DNA from: an uncultured Bacteroidales bacterium
Lineage (GTDB): Bacteria > Bacteroidota > Bacteroidia > Bacteroidales > WCHB1-69
Direction of reading: 5' to 3'
Length of the DNA: 38,966 nt
Assembly: GCA_905235135.1 (NCBI GenBank)
Contig: CAJOKR010000027.1
Coordinates: 1-38,966 of the forward strand
The notes beneath the pieces were generated by a model. That model ran no database searches, had not been told where the DNA came from, and saw only the letters and a list, made by a program, of their open reading frames with translations. Both the position numbers and the translations under genes were made by a program. Of this stretch, positions 8,148-15,808 are shown one piece after another (position 1 is the first letter of the stretch; every line of letters starts with the position of its first letter).

Positions 8148-8909
8148 TTATAGTATTTCCACCCAATTATCATTGTAGTGGATTTGGCGAAGGATTTCTT
8201 CAACATCAAGTATCGGTGGTTGTTTGATTATGAACTTTACAGCGTTCTTCGGCACCCGAGTGTGAATGGTGAATTGTGAACCATGAGGTTGCCAAGTGAA
8301 ACGAATGTCTCCCGTTTCAAGGTCAATACCTATTAGATTACCGTTATTGTTTTCCTCCCAGCGGTACTGATTAGCCACATACCTGTGATTCTCTTCTTCG
8401 AAAAGCGTATATGACAGCAGGTCGGTGCTTCTCACCAGCACCGAAGTTCGGAGCGGATTGTAATAATCTTGCGCAATGTTGACGCGTTCGTTCCAAATGT
8501 TCAATACTGCGCGTCCTGTTTTCTCGATATCTTCATGCGGATCGGTGATGCCGTATGAATAATCAGGCGAGCAGCGTCCGCTGATAAGACTGACTGTCGC
8601 CTCGACGCGGTGAGGATTTGAGTTTTTGACAGTTTTCATAGACCAAGCCATCTTGTCATATACAACATCAGCAATACCGATAGGCGATTGCAAGTGTTCG
8701 CCGCCGATTGCTTCGGCAAAAACGTTGCCCCAGTCATCACCCGTCAAATCTTTGCGACCGATGCAAAGCATATAAACAAACTTTTTGCCAATGAGACGGA
8801 CTATGCTATCAGGTATTTCATTAATGGGGTACGGCTCACGCGTTAACAACCGCTTTGAATCCCTTAATTTCGGATGTTCCATATTCTGATTTGCTAATGA
8901 TGATTTCAT
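8148..8909 (-). CDS. Probable type II restriction endonuclease
   Basis: This 253-residue protein starts inside the 3' end of the DNA cytosine methyltransferase gene (74-bp overlap from the ATG at 8909, or 47 bp from the ATG at 8882). Tight overlap behind a 5-methylcytosine methyltransferase is the main reason for calling it the cognate endonuclease. A possible PD-(D/E)xK-type core is seen around residues 75-97 (SPIGIADVVYDKMAWSMKT), with Asp80 followed by S-M-K in place of the usual E-x-K; this reading is tentative. No helix-turn-helix or membrane segment is seen. It is unlike any family I can name with certainty, and the recognition site cannot be deduced. The sequence is less GC-rich than the surrounding genes, consistent with horizontal acquisition of the pair. 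Confidence 0.7.
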   Translation of the reverse strand: MKSSLANQNMEHPKLRDSKRLLTREPYPINEIPDSIVRLIGKKFVYMLCIGRKDLTGDDWGNVFAEAIGGEHLQSPIGIADVVYDKMAWSMKTVKNSNPHRVEATVSLISGRCSPDYSYGITDPHEDIEKTGRAVLNIWNERVNIAQDYYNPLRTSVLVRSTDLLSYTLFEEENHRYVANQYRWEENNNGNLIGIDLETGDIRFTWQPHGSQFTIHTRVPKNAVKFIIKQPPILDVEEILRQIHYNDNWVEIL

Positions 8910-10137
8910 TTATTTTCTGTGCAACCATTCTTATCATCGGCACTGCCACAGAGTTACCTGTTTGTCTGCGAATGTCCTGATGGGAGACAGCAATTCTGAA
9001 CTTTTCTGGGAAGCCCTGTAATCGTAATAATTCACGAGAGGTAGGACGACGCACGCCGTTTACGAGCAGGTAGTTATAGGAAGCCCCTGTCCGTAAAGCG
9101 CAAGAGTAGTCAAGCACACTGATATTTCCCGCTTTGTTCTCATGCCAAATTGAAGGATAAAAAACCTTCTTGTCAGCCGTCTTTTCTTGTCGTTTGGCAA
9201 TGATATGGTCGGAAGCAAAAAGTGAAGGGTCAACATTCTCATCGGGTTCGAGAATGTCGGTGAGGCTGTAGGGCGTATGTGGAATATCAAACGAAAAAGC
9301 ATCACAATCGTTTTTGTCTAAAAAACCAACGATTATGACACGTTCGCGCTTTTGAGGCAACCCGAAATCAAGGGCGTTAAGCACCTGCCATTTCACATGA
9401 TACCCCAACTGATTCAGTCGTTCAAGAATAACTTTGAATGTACGGCCACCATCATGTCCCACTAACTGTTTCACATTTTCCAACAAAATATAAGGAGTAT
9501 GGTGATGTTTTAAGATACGTTCGATTTCAAAGAACATAGTGCCACGCGTGTCTGCGAAGCCCTGCATCTTTCCCATTATAGAAAAAGCCTGACAAGGGAA
9601 ACCCGCGAGCAGTACATCGTGATGGGGGATGCGTTCAGCCGGAATTTTGGTGATGTCGCCAAACGGAAGAGTCCCGAAGTTGGCGAAATAGGTCTTGCAG
9701 GCTTTTGCATCCCACTCACTGCTAAAAACACATTGATAGCCCATTTCATCAAAAGGAATTCGAATACCTCCGATTCCTGCAAACAAGTCGATAAACGTGA
9801 ATTTAGGATTTTCAGGCGCAGGGAACGGCACATTGAAGAAATCGGAGAATAGGTTGTACTGTCCGGGATCCTCGGCGACCATCCATACCTGTTCGTCCGT
9901 CATTTTGCCAACATCCATCGTTTGCTGCGGCTCCTTTCTCGACAGGAAATCACGGATAGCGCTGATTATTTCGGACTGTTCTTCCTTGTCAAGTGCATCT
10001 TTGTGGTTGTGGAGAAAATGGCTCAATATCGCCAGTTGGTTTTCGTATGAAGTTTCATCAGAAATCTTTACGCCAATTTTCTGATCCGCCTCTTCAGGAA
10101 AATTCGCCAATGATACGCTCTTTGCTTTAGTCGCCAT
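8836..10137 (-). CDS. DNA (cytosine-5) methyltransferase of a type II R-M system
   Basis: The protein is 433 residues from the ATG at 10137. An earlier in-frame start at 10182 is excluded because the -7 promoter element (10172-10179) would lie at or downstream of it. The m5C methyltransferase motifs run in order: motif I FIDLFAGIGG (about 115-124), motif IV GFPCQAFS with catalytic Cys182, motif VI ENV (220-222), motif VIII QKRERV, a variable target-recognition region, motif IX RELLRLQGFP and motif X RQTGNSVAVP. About 110 residues precede motif I, longer than the minimal enzyme; that helical N-terminus may have a regulatory role. It methylates cytosine in the host DNA at the site cut by the overlapping endonuclease. 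No separate controller gene is visible. Confidence 0.95.
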   Translation of the reverse strand: MATKAKSVSLANFPEEADQKIGVKISDETSYENQLAILSHFLHNHKDALDKEEQSEIISAIRDFLSRKEPQQTMDVGKMTDEQVWMVAEDPGQYNLFSDFFNVPFPAPENPKFTFIDLFAGIGGIRIPFDEMGYQCVFSSEWDAKACKTYFANFGTLPFGDITKIPAERIPHHDVLLAGFPCQAFSIMGKMQGFADTRGTMFFEIERILKHHHTPYILLENVKQLVGHDGGRTFKVILERLNQLGYHVKWQVLNALDFGLPQKRERVIIVGFLDKNDCDAFSFDIPHTPYSLTDILEPDENVDPSLFASDHIIAKRQEKTADKKVFYPSIWHENKAGNISVLDYSCALRTGASYNYLLVNGVRRPTSRELLRLQGFPEKFRIAVSHQDIRRQTGNSVAVPMIRMVAQKINEIIISKSEYGTSEIKGFKAVVNA

Positions 10138-10171
10138 TTTGAATACTTGTCTTATCAGAAGTTTTAATCTG

Positions 10172-10179
10172 CAAAAATA
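10172..10179 (-). promoter_or_regulatory. -7 promoter element for the R-M operon
   Basis: TATTTTTG on the minus strand, 34 bp before the methyltransferase ATG at 10137; it rules out the longer start. Confidence 0.6.
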
Positions 10180-10314
10180 CACATTTTTCTAATTCAAACA
10201 AAACGGAAAAATCGCCGAAACGAGGATGGAAAAGATGTTGAAATCCGATTCCATCTTACGAATGTCGGTTTATGCGACCTCTATAGTCAAAAAAAAGGGA
10301 AGATTTCCACCTGC

Positions 10315-11556
10315 TTATTTCACCCCTTTGAACTCGAAGCCCGCCTGCTCCACGGCTTTGCGGATGTCGTTCTCGCTCGCAGTGCCCGTGACCACAAGCG
10401 TGTTGGCGGCCGGGGTGGCCTCGCAGGTTTCAACGCCTTTCAGCTTGCCCACCGACTGCTCGACGGCGGCCTTGCAGTGGTTACAGTGCATACCCTCGAC
10501 GGCGTAAACCACCGTCCCGGCTTCGGTTTTCTGTTTCTTGAATTTGTCAAAGAATTTCATACCCAGTGCAATTATGATGAATAAAACTAATAATGACGAA
10601 CATACGATTTGGAACACGCTGGGCGCGGCGGCCTCTGCGTGGCAACAAGCACCGTGCATTCCGCAACTTTCGGACATGCCGACGACATTGATGCCGAAAG
10701 CGTTAATCAGCAGTCCGAAGAGGATGGAAAAGCCCACGATGGTGAGCAGGTAGATCCACGTGAAACGGCTGCCCATCGACTTTTTCACCACGAGGATGGA
10801 GGCGATGTTGACCGCCGGACCGGCCATCAGCATCACCAAGGCGGCGCCGGGCGAGAGGCCTTTCATCATCAGGGCCGCCGCCACAGGGATGCTGCCGGTG
10901 GAACAGATGTACATCGGCACCGCAACCGCCAGGATGACCAACATCTGCAACAGCGGCTGGCTCCCAAAAGAGAGGAAGAACTCGTCGGGCACGGCCACAT
11001 TGATGAGGGCGGCCACCAACAGCCCGATGACCAATCGCAGGCCGATGTCCTGAATCATGTCGAAGTAGGCGTACTTGAGCACGCGCCACAGTCGGTTGCC
11101 GCCTTCCACCTTGCAGGATGACTCGGAAACCTGTCCGCCCTCGTCGGCTTTCACGAAACGGTTCACCAGGAAGCCGCCGCAGATGCCGGTGACCAGTGCG
11201 GCCACGGGGCGCACGATGGCGAAGCCCAGCCCCATCAGCGAAAAGGTGGCCAAGATGGAGTCGATGCCCGTCTGCGGCGTGGCAATGAGGAACGAGGCCA
11301 CCGCCCCTTTCGAGGCACCCTCGTTCTTCAGTCCCACGGCGGTGGGGATGACGCCGCAAGAGCAGAGCGGCAGCGGCACACCTAAAAGGGCGGCCCACAG
11401 CACCGACAGTTTGTTGTCGCGCGAGAGATATTTGGCGTAAAACGTTTTCGGCACAAACACATGCAATATTCCCGCGATGAGGAAACCCAACAACAGGTAG
11501 GTACTCATCGCATTGATAACCGCTAAAAGCGCGTTCAGAAATTGTCCTATAGTCAT
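10315..11556 (-). CDS. Permease (UPF0718/SO_0444-like) fused to a heavy-metal-binding domain
   Basis: The protein is 413 residues from the ATG at 11556; the frame opens 31 codons earlier but the promoter element at 11605-11612 lies within that extension. Residues 1-335 are a polytopic permease with the duplicated signature CSCGVIPTA (Cys65 and Cys67) and CSTGSIPVA, as in the ArsP/UPF0718 and SO_0444 Cu/Zn efflux group. A Cys/His-rich loop (CGMHGACCH) follows. The last 70 residues are an HMA domain with the metal-binding loop GMHCNHC and a typical alternating fold ending QAGFEF. The fused HMA domain suggests delivery of Cu(I), Zn(II) or a related soft metal to the pore for export; this is inference. 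It lies downstream of hcp, separated by a hairpin terminator and with its own promoter. Confidence 0.88.
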   Translation of the reverse strand: MTIGQFLNALLAVINAMSTYLLLGFLIAGILHVFVPKTFYAKYLSRDNKLSVLWAALLGVPLPLCSCGVIPTAVGLKNEGASKGAVASFLIATPQTGIDSILATFSLMGLGFAIVRPVAALVTGICGGFLVNRFVKADEGGQVSESSCKVEGGNRLWRVLKYAYFDMIQDIGLRLVIGLLVAALINVAVPDEFFLSFGSQPLLQMLVILAVAVPMYICSTGSIPVAAALMMKGLSPGAALVMLMAGPAVNIASILVVKKSMGSRFTWIYLLTIVGFSILFGLLINAFGINVVGMSESCGMHGACCHAEAAAPSVFQIVCSSLLVLFIIIALGMKFFDKFKKQKTEAGTVVYAVEGMHCNHCKAAVEQSVGKLKGVETCEATPAANTLVVTGTASENDIRKAVEQAGFEFKGVK

Positions 11557-11604
11557 AACATTATCAGTACTTACCGTAAAAATGTACTTCTCAATACCAC
11601 GTGG

Positions 11605-11612
11605 CAAAAATA
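11605..11612 (-). promoter_or_regulatory. -7 promoter element for the permease-HMA gene
   Basis: TATTTTTG on the minus strand, 48 bp upstream of the ATG at 11556. Confidence 0.55.
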
Positions 11613-11647
11613 CAACAATTTGGCGACATGTTACGGAAAATAATGAC

Positions 11648-11680
11648 ACCGCCGCAAAAGCACAAGACCCCTGCGGCGGT
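11648..11680 (-). terminator. Hairpin terminator after hcp
   Basis: Perfect 9-bp arms ACCGCCGCA and TGCGGCGGT enclose a 15-bp loop, 27 bp past the hcp stop. It belongs to the family of similar hairpins at 14108, 15746, 18021 and 18656. Confidence 0.7.
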
Positions 11681-11706
11681 TTTAATGGGAAAGGTTACAT
11701 AAAACC

Positions 11707-13368
11707 TTAGATACCGAACAACTTCATGTCCTCTTCTACCGTGCTGATTCCGCCTATACCGAAGTTCTCGACGAGCACATTGGCCACATTGGGCGAGAGG
11801 AATGCGGGCAAAGTCGGGCCGAGGTGGATGTTCTTCACACCGAGGCTCAGCAGGGCTAACAGCACGATGACGGCCTTCTGCTCGTACCACGCGATGTTGT
11901 AAGCGATGGGCAGCTGGTTCACATCGTCCAAACCGAACACCTCTTTCAGCTTCAATGCAATGAGCGCCAATGAGTAGCTGTCGTTGCACTGGCCTGCATC
12001 TAACACGCGAGGGATGCCACCGATGTCGCCTAAGGCGAGCTTGTTGTATTTGTATTTGGCACAACCCGCCGTCAGGATGACGCAATCCTTGGGCAGCGCT
12101 TTAGCAAACTCGGTGTAGTATTCGCGGCTCTTCATGCGACCGTCGCAGCCCGCCATCACCACGAACTTGCGAATAGCACCGCTCTTCACGGCCTCCACCA
12201 CTTTGTCGGCAAGAGCGAACACCTGCTCGTGCGCGAAACCGCCTACAATCTTGCCCGTTTCAATCTCCTTCGGAGCCTGACAGGTCTTGGCCAATGCGAT
12301 GATTTCGCTAAAGTCCTTCTTGCCGTTGGCATCGGCAGGGATGTGCTTCCAACCCGGGAATCCTGTGCTGTTGGTGGTGAAAACGCGGTCTTTGTAGGTG
12401 GCGCTACCGGTCGGAGGAACGATGCAGTTGGTGGTGAACAAAACAGGACCATTGAAGGCTTCAAACTCTTCGCGCTGTTTCCACCATGCATTGCCATAGT
12501 TGCCCTTCAGGTGGCTGTATCTCTTGAGTTTAGGATAGTAATGAGCAGGCAGCATCTCGCTGTGGGTGTAGATGTCGATGCCCGAGTCCTTGCTCTGCTC
12601 CAGCAGTTGCTCGATGTCGTTGAGATCGTGGCCGCTGACCAAGATGCCTGGACGGCTGCCCACGCCGATGTTCACCTCTGTGATTTCGGGATTGCCGTAG
12701 GCGGTGGTGTTGGCTTTGTCCAACAAGGCCATTGCCTTCACGCCCCATTCACCGGTCTTCAGCGCAAGGGCGGTGAGCTCGTTGGCATCGTTGCAGGTGA
12801 CAAGCTGTCCGAGGGTTTGCAGGATAAACTCGTTGATGTCGCTGTCGATTTGACCGAGACGGCCAGCGTGCTCCAGATAGGCAGCCATACCTTTGAGACC
12901 GTACATGGTGAGTTCCTTCAGAGAGCGGATATCCTCGTTGCTTTCGGCAAGGACGCCCACGGTTTGGGCTTTTTCGTCGTATTGTTCGCGAGTGCCGTTC
13001 CATTCCAAAACATCGAGTTTCGGCAGCTCGATGCCTTGCTTGTTTGTCACGTGGTCTTTGAACATATCGCGGATTTCCAAGCCTTTGTCGATGCGGGCGT
13101 AGATGCTTTCCACATCGAAGTTGGCGTTGGTGATGGTGCAGAACAGCGCGTCGTTCACAAAAGCGTGGATGCTCTTGCGGAAATCGCAGTAGTCGTGTCC
13201 GCAGCCATGTTGGTGATGGTTGGCGATGACGCCCAATCCTTTAAGGACATAAATCAGCAGATCCTGTGCATGAGCCACTTGCGGGGTCTTTCCGCACACA
13301 CCTGAAATCTTGCAACCGGCACATCCGGCAGTTTCCTGACACTGGAAACAAAACATTTTCTCGTTCAT
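11707..13368 (-). CDS. hcp: Hybrid cluster protein (hydroxylamine reductase)
   Basis: A 553-residue protein of normal class length for Hcp. The N-terminal cysteine set (Cys7, Cys10, Cys16, Cys19, Cys25 in [15 protein letters not shown] and following) supplies the Fe-S cluster, and downstream cysteines in [19 protein letters not shown] and [10 protein letters not shown], with the GHDLND and [11 protein letters not shown] stretches, match the hybrid Fe-S-O cluster site. Hcp reduces nitric oxide or hydroxylamine and protects anaerobes from nitrosative stress in the cytoplasm. It is transcribed divergently from a Crp/Fnr regulator, with a palindrome overlapping the -33 region of both promoters. 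A hairpin terminator follows the stop. The assignment is firm; whether NO or hydroxylamine is the physiological substrate is debated for the family. Confidence 0.97.
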   Translation of the reverse strand: MNEKMFCFQCQETAGCAGCKISGVCGKTPQVAHAQDLLIYVLKGLGVIANHHQHGCGHDYCDFRKSIHAFVNDALFCTITNANFDVESIYARIDKGLEIRDMFKDHVTNKQGIELPKLDVLEWNGTREQYDEKAQTVGVLAESNEDIRSLKELTMYGLKGMAAYLEHAGRLGQIDSDINEFILQTLGQLVTCNDANELTALALKTGEWGVKAMALLDKANTTAYGNPEITEVNIGVGSRPGILVSGHDLNDIEQLLEQSKDSGIDIYTHSEMLPAHYYPKLKRYSHLKGNYGNAWWKQREEFEAFNGPVLFTTNCIVPPTGSATYKDRVFTTNSTGFPGWKHIPADANGKKDFSEIIALAKTCQAPKEIETGKIVGGFAHEQVFALADKVVEAVKSGAIRKFVVMAGCDGRMKSREYYTEFAKALPKDCVILTAGCAKYKYNKLALGDIGGIPRVLDAGQCNDSYSLALIALKLKEVFGLDDVNQLPIAYNIAWYEQKAVIVLLALLSLGVKNIHLGPTLPAFLSPNVANVLVENFGIGGISTVEEDMKLFGI

Positions 13369-13405
13369 ATTGTATAAGGTTTAAGTTATTAATGATTTCT
13401 GGCGG

Positions 13406-13413
13406 CAAAAACA
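13406..13413 (-). promoter_or_regulatory. -7 promoter element for hcp
   Basis: TGTTTTTG on the minus strand, one mismatch from TAnnTTTG, 37 bp before the hcp ATG. A weak core is consistent with a need for an activator. Confidence 0.5.
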
Positions 13414-13435
13414 CAACCGCCCCACAACGTGAAGT

Positions 13436-13449
13436 GTAACATTTGTTAC
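13436..13449. promoter_or_regulatory. Candidate operator in the hcp / Crp-Fnr intergenic region
   Basis: GTAACA-TT-TGTTAC is a dyad with perfect 6-bp arms. Its centre (13442.5) is about 41-43 bp upstream of the start predicted from the hcp -7 element, the class II activator position for Crp/Fnr proteins. It is about 37 bp from the predicted start of the regulator gene. Binding by the neighbouring regulator is inferred. Confidence 0.6.
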
Positions 13450-13466
13450 CAGACGCATTTTTTTGT

Positions 13467-13474
13467 TATTTTTG
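13467..13474 (+). promoter_or_regulatory. -7 promoter element for the Crp/Fnr regulator
   Basis: TATTTTTG, a full match to TAnnTTTG, 17 bp before the ATG at 13492; it excludes the longer reading frame start at 13429. Confidence 0.6.
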
Positions 13475-13491
13475 CAAAAAAAATATTTGGT

Positions 13492-14097
13492 ATGGAGGAA
13501 CTGAAACGAATCAAACTCTTTGCAAAATGCAGCGACGAGGCTTTGGAGAGGCTGTTGAACCAGCCTTGTCGCCGACAGGAATACCCGGCCGGAAGGCGGA
13601 TGTTCAACCCTGGAGACCCTTGTCGGGCATTGATGGTGCTTGTGGAAGGACAAGCCGAATCGCGGATGATGGGCGAGGAAGGCCGCGAACTGCTCGTTGA
13701 CCGGCTGAAAGCCCCGATGCTGCTGGCACCGGCGTTTCTCTTCGCCACACCCAACATTATTCCCGTCGAAGTCACCGCAGTTACAGACTGCGTCGTGTGG
13801 CACATCAACCGAGAGGCCTTCTTCGAGTTCATGCAACAGGAGCCGACCGTTCTCCGAGCTTTCTTGGAAGAACTCTCCGCGAAAGGTCGTTTCTTGAGCG
13901 GCAAGATGCGCTCTTTTGCGGTGAAAGGACTGAAAAACCGTGTTGTCGAATACCTCGAATCTCACGGCAGTATCACTTCTGTGGCCGACGTCGCCCAACA
14001 ATTGGGTGCCACACGGCCCTCGCTCAGCCGCGTGCTTTCGGAGATGCTGGACGAAGGACTGGTGGTTAAGGATGGCAAGGGGTATAGGAAGGCTTAG
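13492..14097 (+). CDS. Crp/Fnr family transcriptional regulator (HcpR-like)
   Basis: A 201-residue regulator. Residues 1-120 form a cyclic-nucleotide-binding-type beta-barrel (EYPAGRRMFNPGDPCRALMVL, then VEGQAES and ITREAFFEFM-like end), followed by the long dimerisation helix and a C-terminal HTH_Crp domain (SITSVADVAQQLGATRPSLSRVLSEM, about residues 160-186) with recognition helix RPSLSRVL. There is no N-terminal Fnr cysteine cluster, and the cAMP phosphate-binding residues are not conserved, so it probably senses NO or redox through heme or another ligand, as HcpR proteins do. Divergent placement from hcp with a shared dyad supports control of hcp and of itself. The sensor mechanism is inference. 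Confidence 0.9.
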   Translation: MEELKRIKLFAKCSDEALERLLNQPCRRQEYPAGRRMFNPGDPCRALMVLVEGQAESRMMGEEGRELLVDRLKAPMLLAPAFLFATPNIIPVEVTAVTDCVVWHINREAFFEFMQQEPTVLRAFLEELSAKGRFLSGKMRSFAVKGLKNRVVEYLESHGSITSVADVAQQLGATRPSLSRVLSEMLDEGLVVKDGKGYRKA

Positions 14098-14107
14098 GAA
14101 AATATCA

Positions 14108-14141
14108 CCGCCAGCAAAGGTCACTTCAACTCTTGCGGCGG
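14108..14141. terminator. GC-rich hairpin after the Crp/Fnr gene
   Basis: CCGCC-a-GCAAAG pairs with CTTGCGGCGG with one bulged base, 11 bp past the regulator stop. It is the most diverged member of the local hairpin family. Confidence 0.5.
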
Positions 14142-14273
14142 GATTAAGTATTTGGTTGCGATAACGGCCTGCGTTAATCATGCGCAAGGGTTGTCCTTCT
14201 TTATAACATCCGTTGTTTTTCCAATCTAACCGTGCGGGCTTTCTCCTCGTTGTCCTCGCGTTCATCGTAGCCG

Positions 14274-14444
14274 TCATATGGGGCTTCCGAGTCGTGAACT
14301 TTGGGCGTCAATCATGATAGTGGTGCCGTTCCTTGTGTAGAAGAAGATGTTGGCAATCCATTCGCGGATGCAGGAAACATGTTCATCAATACGGCCGGTA
14401 TTCAACGGCTTGAAGATTTCCTTGCCGCGATAAAGCAGCGACAT
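14274..14444 (-). pseudogene. Truncated MBL-fold hydrolase (N-terminal fragment)
   Basis: The frame starting at 14444 encodes MSLLYRGKEIFKPLNTGRID followed by EHVSCIREWIANIFFYTRNG and TTIMIDA, the first two strands of a metallo-beta-lactamase-fold protein in which IMIDAG would be followed by the HxHxDH metal site. Here it runs into unrelated residues (QSSRLGSPI) and a stop. The metal-binding half is missing. Immediately downstream, in another frame at about 14226-14310, a charged stretch (YDGYDEREDNEEKARTVRL) looks like the C-terminus of a second lost gene joined by a deletion. The 14142-14273 stretch shows nothing else. Confidence 0.6.
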
Positions 14445-14490
14445 AGCCACCTTTTGGAAATTTGATGTTTTTTTGACATGGTTCGGACTC

Positions 14491-14982
14491 TTAAATAAAT
14501 GTGCATAGCCACGCAATCAGCGCGGAGATGAAAGGAAAAAGGATAATCTTGGTAATCTGGCTCTTCTTGTTGAAGCCGTAAGAATGGTAGCCTTCACAGC
14601 CTTCGGTTTCCGGGTAATAGCGCTGGAAGAAACGGGTTTTCTGCAGCAGCACCCAATCCAGAAATACCAGGTCGAAGGCCTTGTAGATGTACAGGACAGC
14701 CAGGCAGCGCCAGAAAAACTGCCAGAAGCCGTAGCCTTGTCTCACTCCGTCCCAGATGCCGATGACAACCACGGCTACGAGGATGAACATGCTCAGGATG
14801 ACCAGTATCCAGCCTAAAAATCTTGCACCTTTGAAGCGTTCTTCCTTGGGGTGGATCGCGTCCACAATGTCCTTAGGAGCAGAGCCGAACAGTCGCTTGT
14901 CCTGAACCAGTGCCACTGCTGAATATAGCATCAAGAGTATCGCCAGGATAAAGCACAGAGCCAATATGAGAGTCAGAACCAT
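14491..14982 (-). CDS. Four-helix integral membrane protein, unknown function
   Basis: A 163-residue protein with four hydrophobic segments at about residues 3-26, 54-78, 88-112 and 143-162, joined by polar loops containing SAPKDIVDAIHPKEERFKGAR and RYYPETEGCEGY. The regular topology and the conserved-looking loop motifs argue for a real inner-membrane protein, but I recognise no family. It sits between remnants of decayed genes (an MBL-fold fragment below, an ATC-hydrolase-like fragment 3 bp above), so it may be the last intact member of an old cassette. The neighbour starting 3 bp upstream suggests that the set was once one operon. Confidence 0.7.
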   Translation of the reverse strand: MVLTLILALCFILAILLMLYSAVALVQDKRLFGSAPKDIVDAIHPKEERFKGARFLGWILVILSMFILVAVVVIGIWDGVRQGYGFWQFFWRCLAVLYIYKAFDLVFLDWVLLQKTRFFQRYYPETEGCEGYHSYGFNKKSQITKIILFPFISALIAWLCTFI

Positions 14983-14985
14983 AAC

Positions 14986-15174
14986 TTATATACTTTTGGT
15001 TCGCTCCCAGACCTCGCCTTTGCGGTGACGGACAAAGCAGAAGTCGCATTTGTCGCCTCCCTGGCAGAGGGTCTGAGTGCGGATGAAAACGGCCTTCACC
15101 TCCGGCTCCAATCCGTCGAAACAGACCTTGTAGCGGCCTGCACGTATCATCTTGATGGGAATGTATTTTTTCAT
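14986..15174 (-). pseudogene. C-terminal fragment resembling L-2-amino-thiazoline-4-carboxylic acid hydrolase family
   Basis: A 62-residue frame with an ATG at 15174. Its second half (FIRTQTLCQGGDKCDFCFVR) matches the way ATC_hydrolase-family proteins end, where the pattern T-L-x-x-G-x-x-x-C-D-F closes the domain. The family is usually around 150-200 residues, so most of the protein is absent; the first 20 residues may be a fortuitous start. It ends 3 bp before the membrane-protein gene. The family suggestion rests on the motif alone. A genuine small protein cannot be excluded, since the frame has a start and stop. Confidence 0.4.
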
Positions 15175-15188
15175 GGCAATTCCTTATT

Positions 15189-15628
15189 TTACCATTTATA
15201 TACCGCCAGCCGGTTGTTCAAGAACGGCAGGAAGAACGCGAAAAGTTTTGCGCGGAAGGAGTGTTTGCGCATTTCTACGTTGTAGCTCTGCTCCGAAAGC
15301 AATGTCAGTCGCGGCTCTAAGTCAAGATACTCCTTGCCCGATTTGGTCCCCCATTGGAACTCTGCATTCGTGTACTTCACCGCATCGTGGTGCTTGGTGT
15401 TTTTGGCCATAATTGGGTGATGGAGTTCCGCAAGCAGATAGCCGTGCTCAAACGAGTCACACAACATATTGAGACAGGTGGTCACTTGCCCACATTCACC
15501 CCCAATGCGTCAATAATTTCCTTCGCCTTGAAGTCTTTGATTCTGGCGTTTGGCCGGTCGGTCTCGCTGGCACGAATAGCCAACGTTATCAATGCAGTTT
15601 CTTGAATATCACCAATTTTTAAGTCCAT
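15189..15628 (-). pseudogene. LCMT-type SAM methyltransferase with deleted core
   Basis: Two parts of one gene are adjacent in different frames. From the ATG at 15628 the first 48 residues (MDLKIGDIQETALITLAIRA, then SETDRPNARIKDFKAKEIID) are the typical N-terminus of the leucine carboxyl methyltransferase / polyketide O-methyltransferase family, ending at a TGA at 15482-15484. From about 15485 another frame encodes the family's C-terminal end (GYLLAELHHPIMAKNTKHHD, later LEPRLTLLSEQSYN) down to a stop at 15189. The SAM-binding middle, roughly 130 residues, is missing. An internal out-of-frame deletion explains this. It cannot be catalytic. Confidence 0.72.
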
Positions 15629-15745
15629 GTCTTTAAGTTTTAATCGGCTGCAAAGAAACGGCTATTTCAGAAAGTGGGAAATCACCTTTGATGGGTATTT
15701 TGCTTTCGGTGGAATTACCAGTTTTGGCGATTTGAGAAAAACAAA

Positions 15746-15782
15746 AACCACCGCAAAGGTCACGAAAACTCTTGCGGCGGTT
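15746..15782 (-). terminator. Hairpin terminator after the MBL-rubredoxin operon
   Basis: AACCACCGCAAAG pairs with CTTGCGGCGGTT with one mismatch. It lies 27 bp past the stop of the MBL-rubredoxin gene and is followed on the minus strand by a T-rich run. Member of the local hairpin family. Confidence 0.72.
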
Positions 15783-15808
15783 GGTTGATGAACAATAGTT
15801 CGTAAAGC

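Noticed and set aside
10315-11556. Arsenite permease (ArsP)
   Set aside because: Shares the permease fold, but the HMA fusion and Cys/His loop point to a soft-metal cation and no ars genes are nearby.
12229-13305. 358-codon plus-strand frame
   Set aside because: Antisense to hcp, which is unambiguous.
13381-14277. 298-codon minus-strand frame
   Set aside because: Antisense to the Crp/Fnr regulator over most of its length; only its first part overlaps gene debris.
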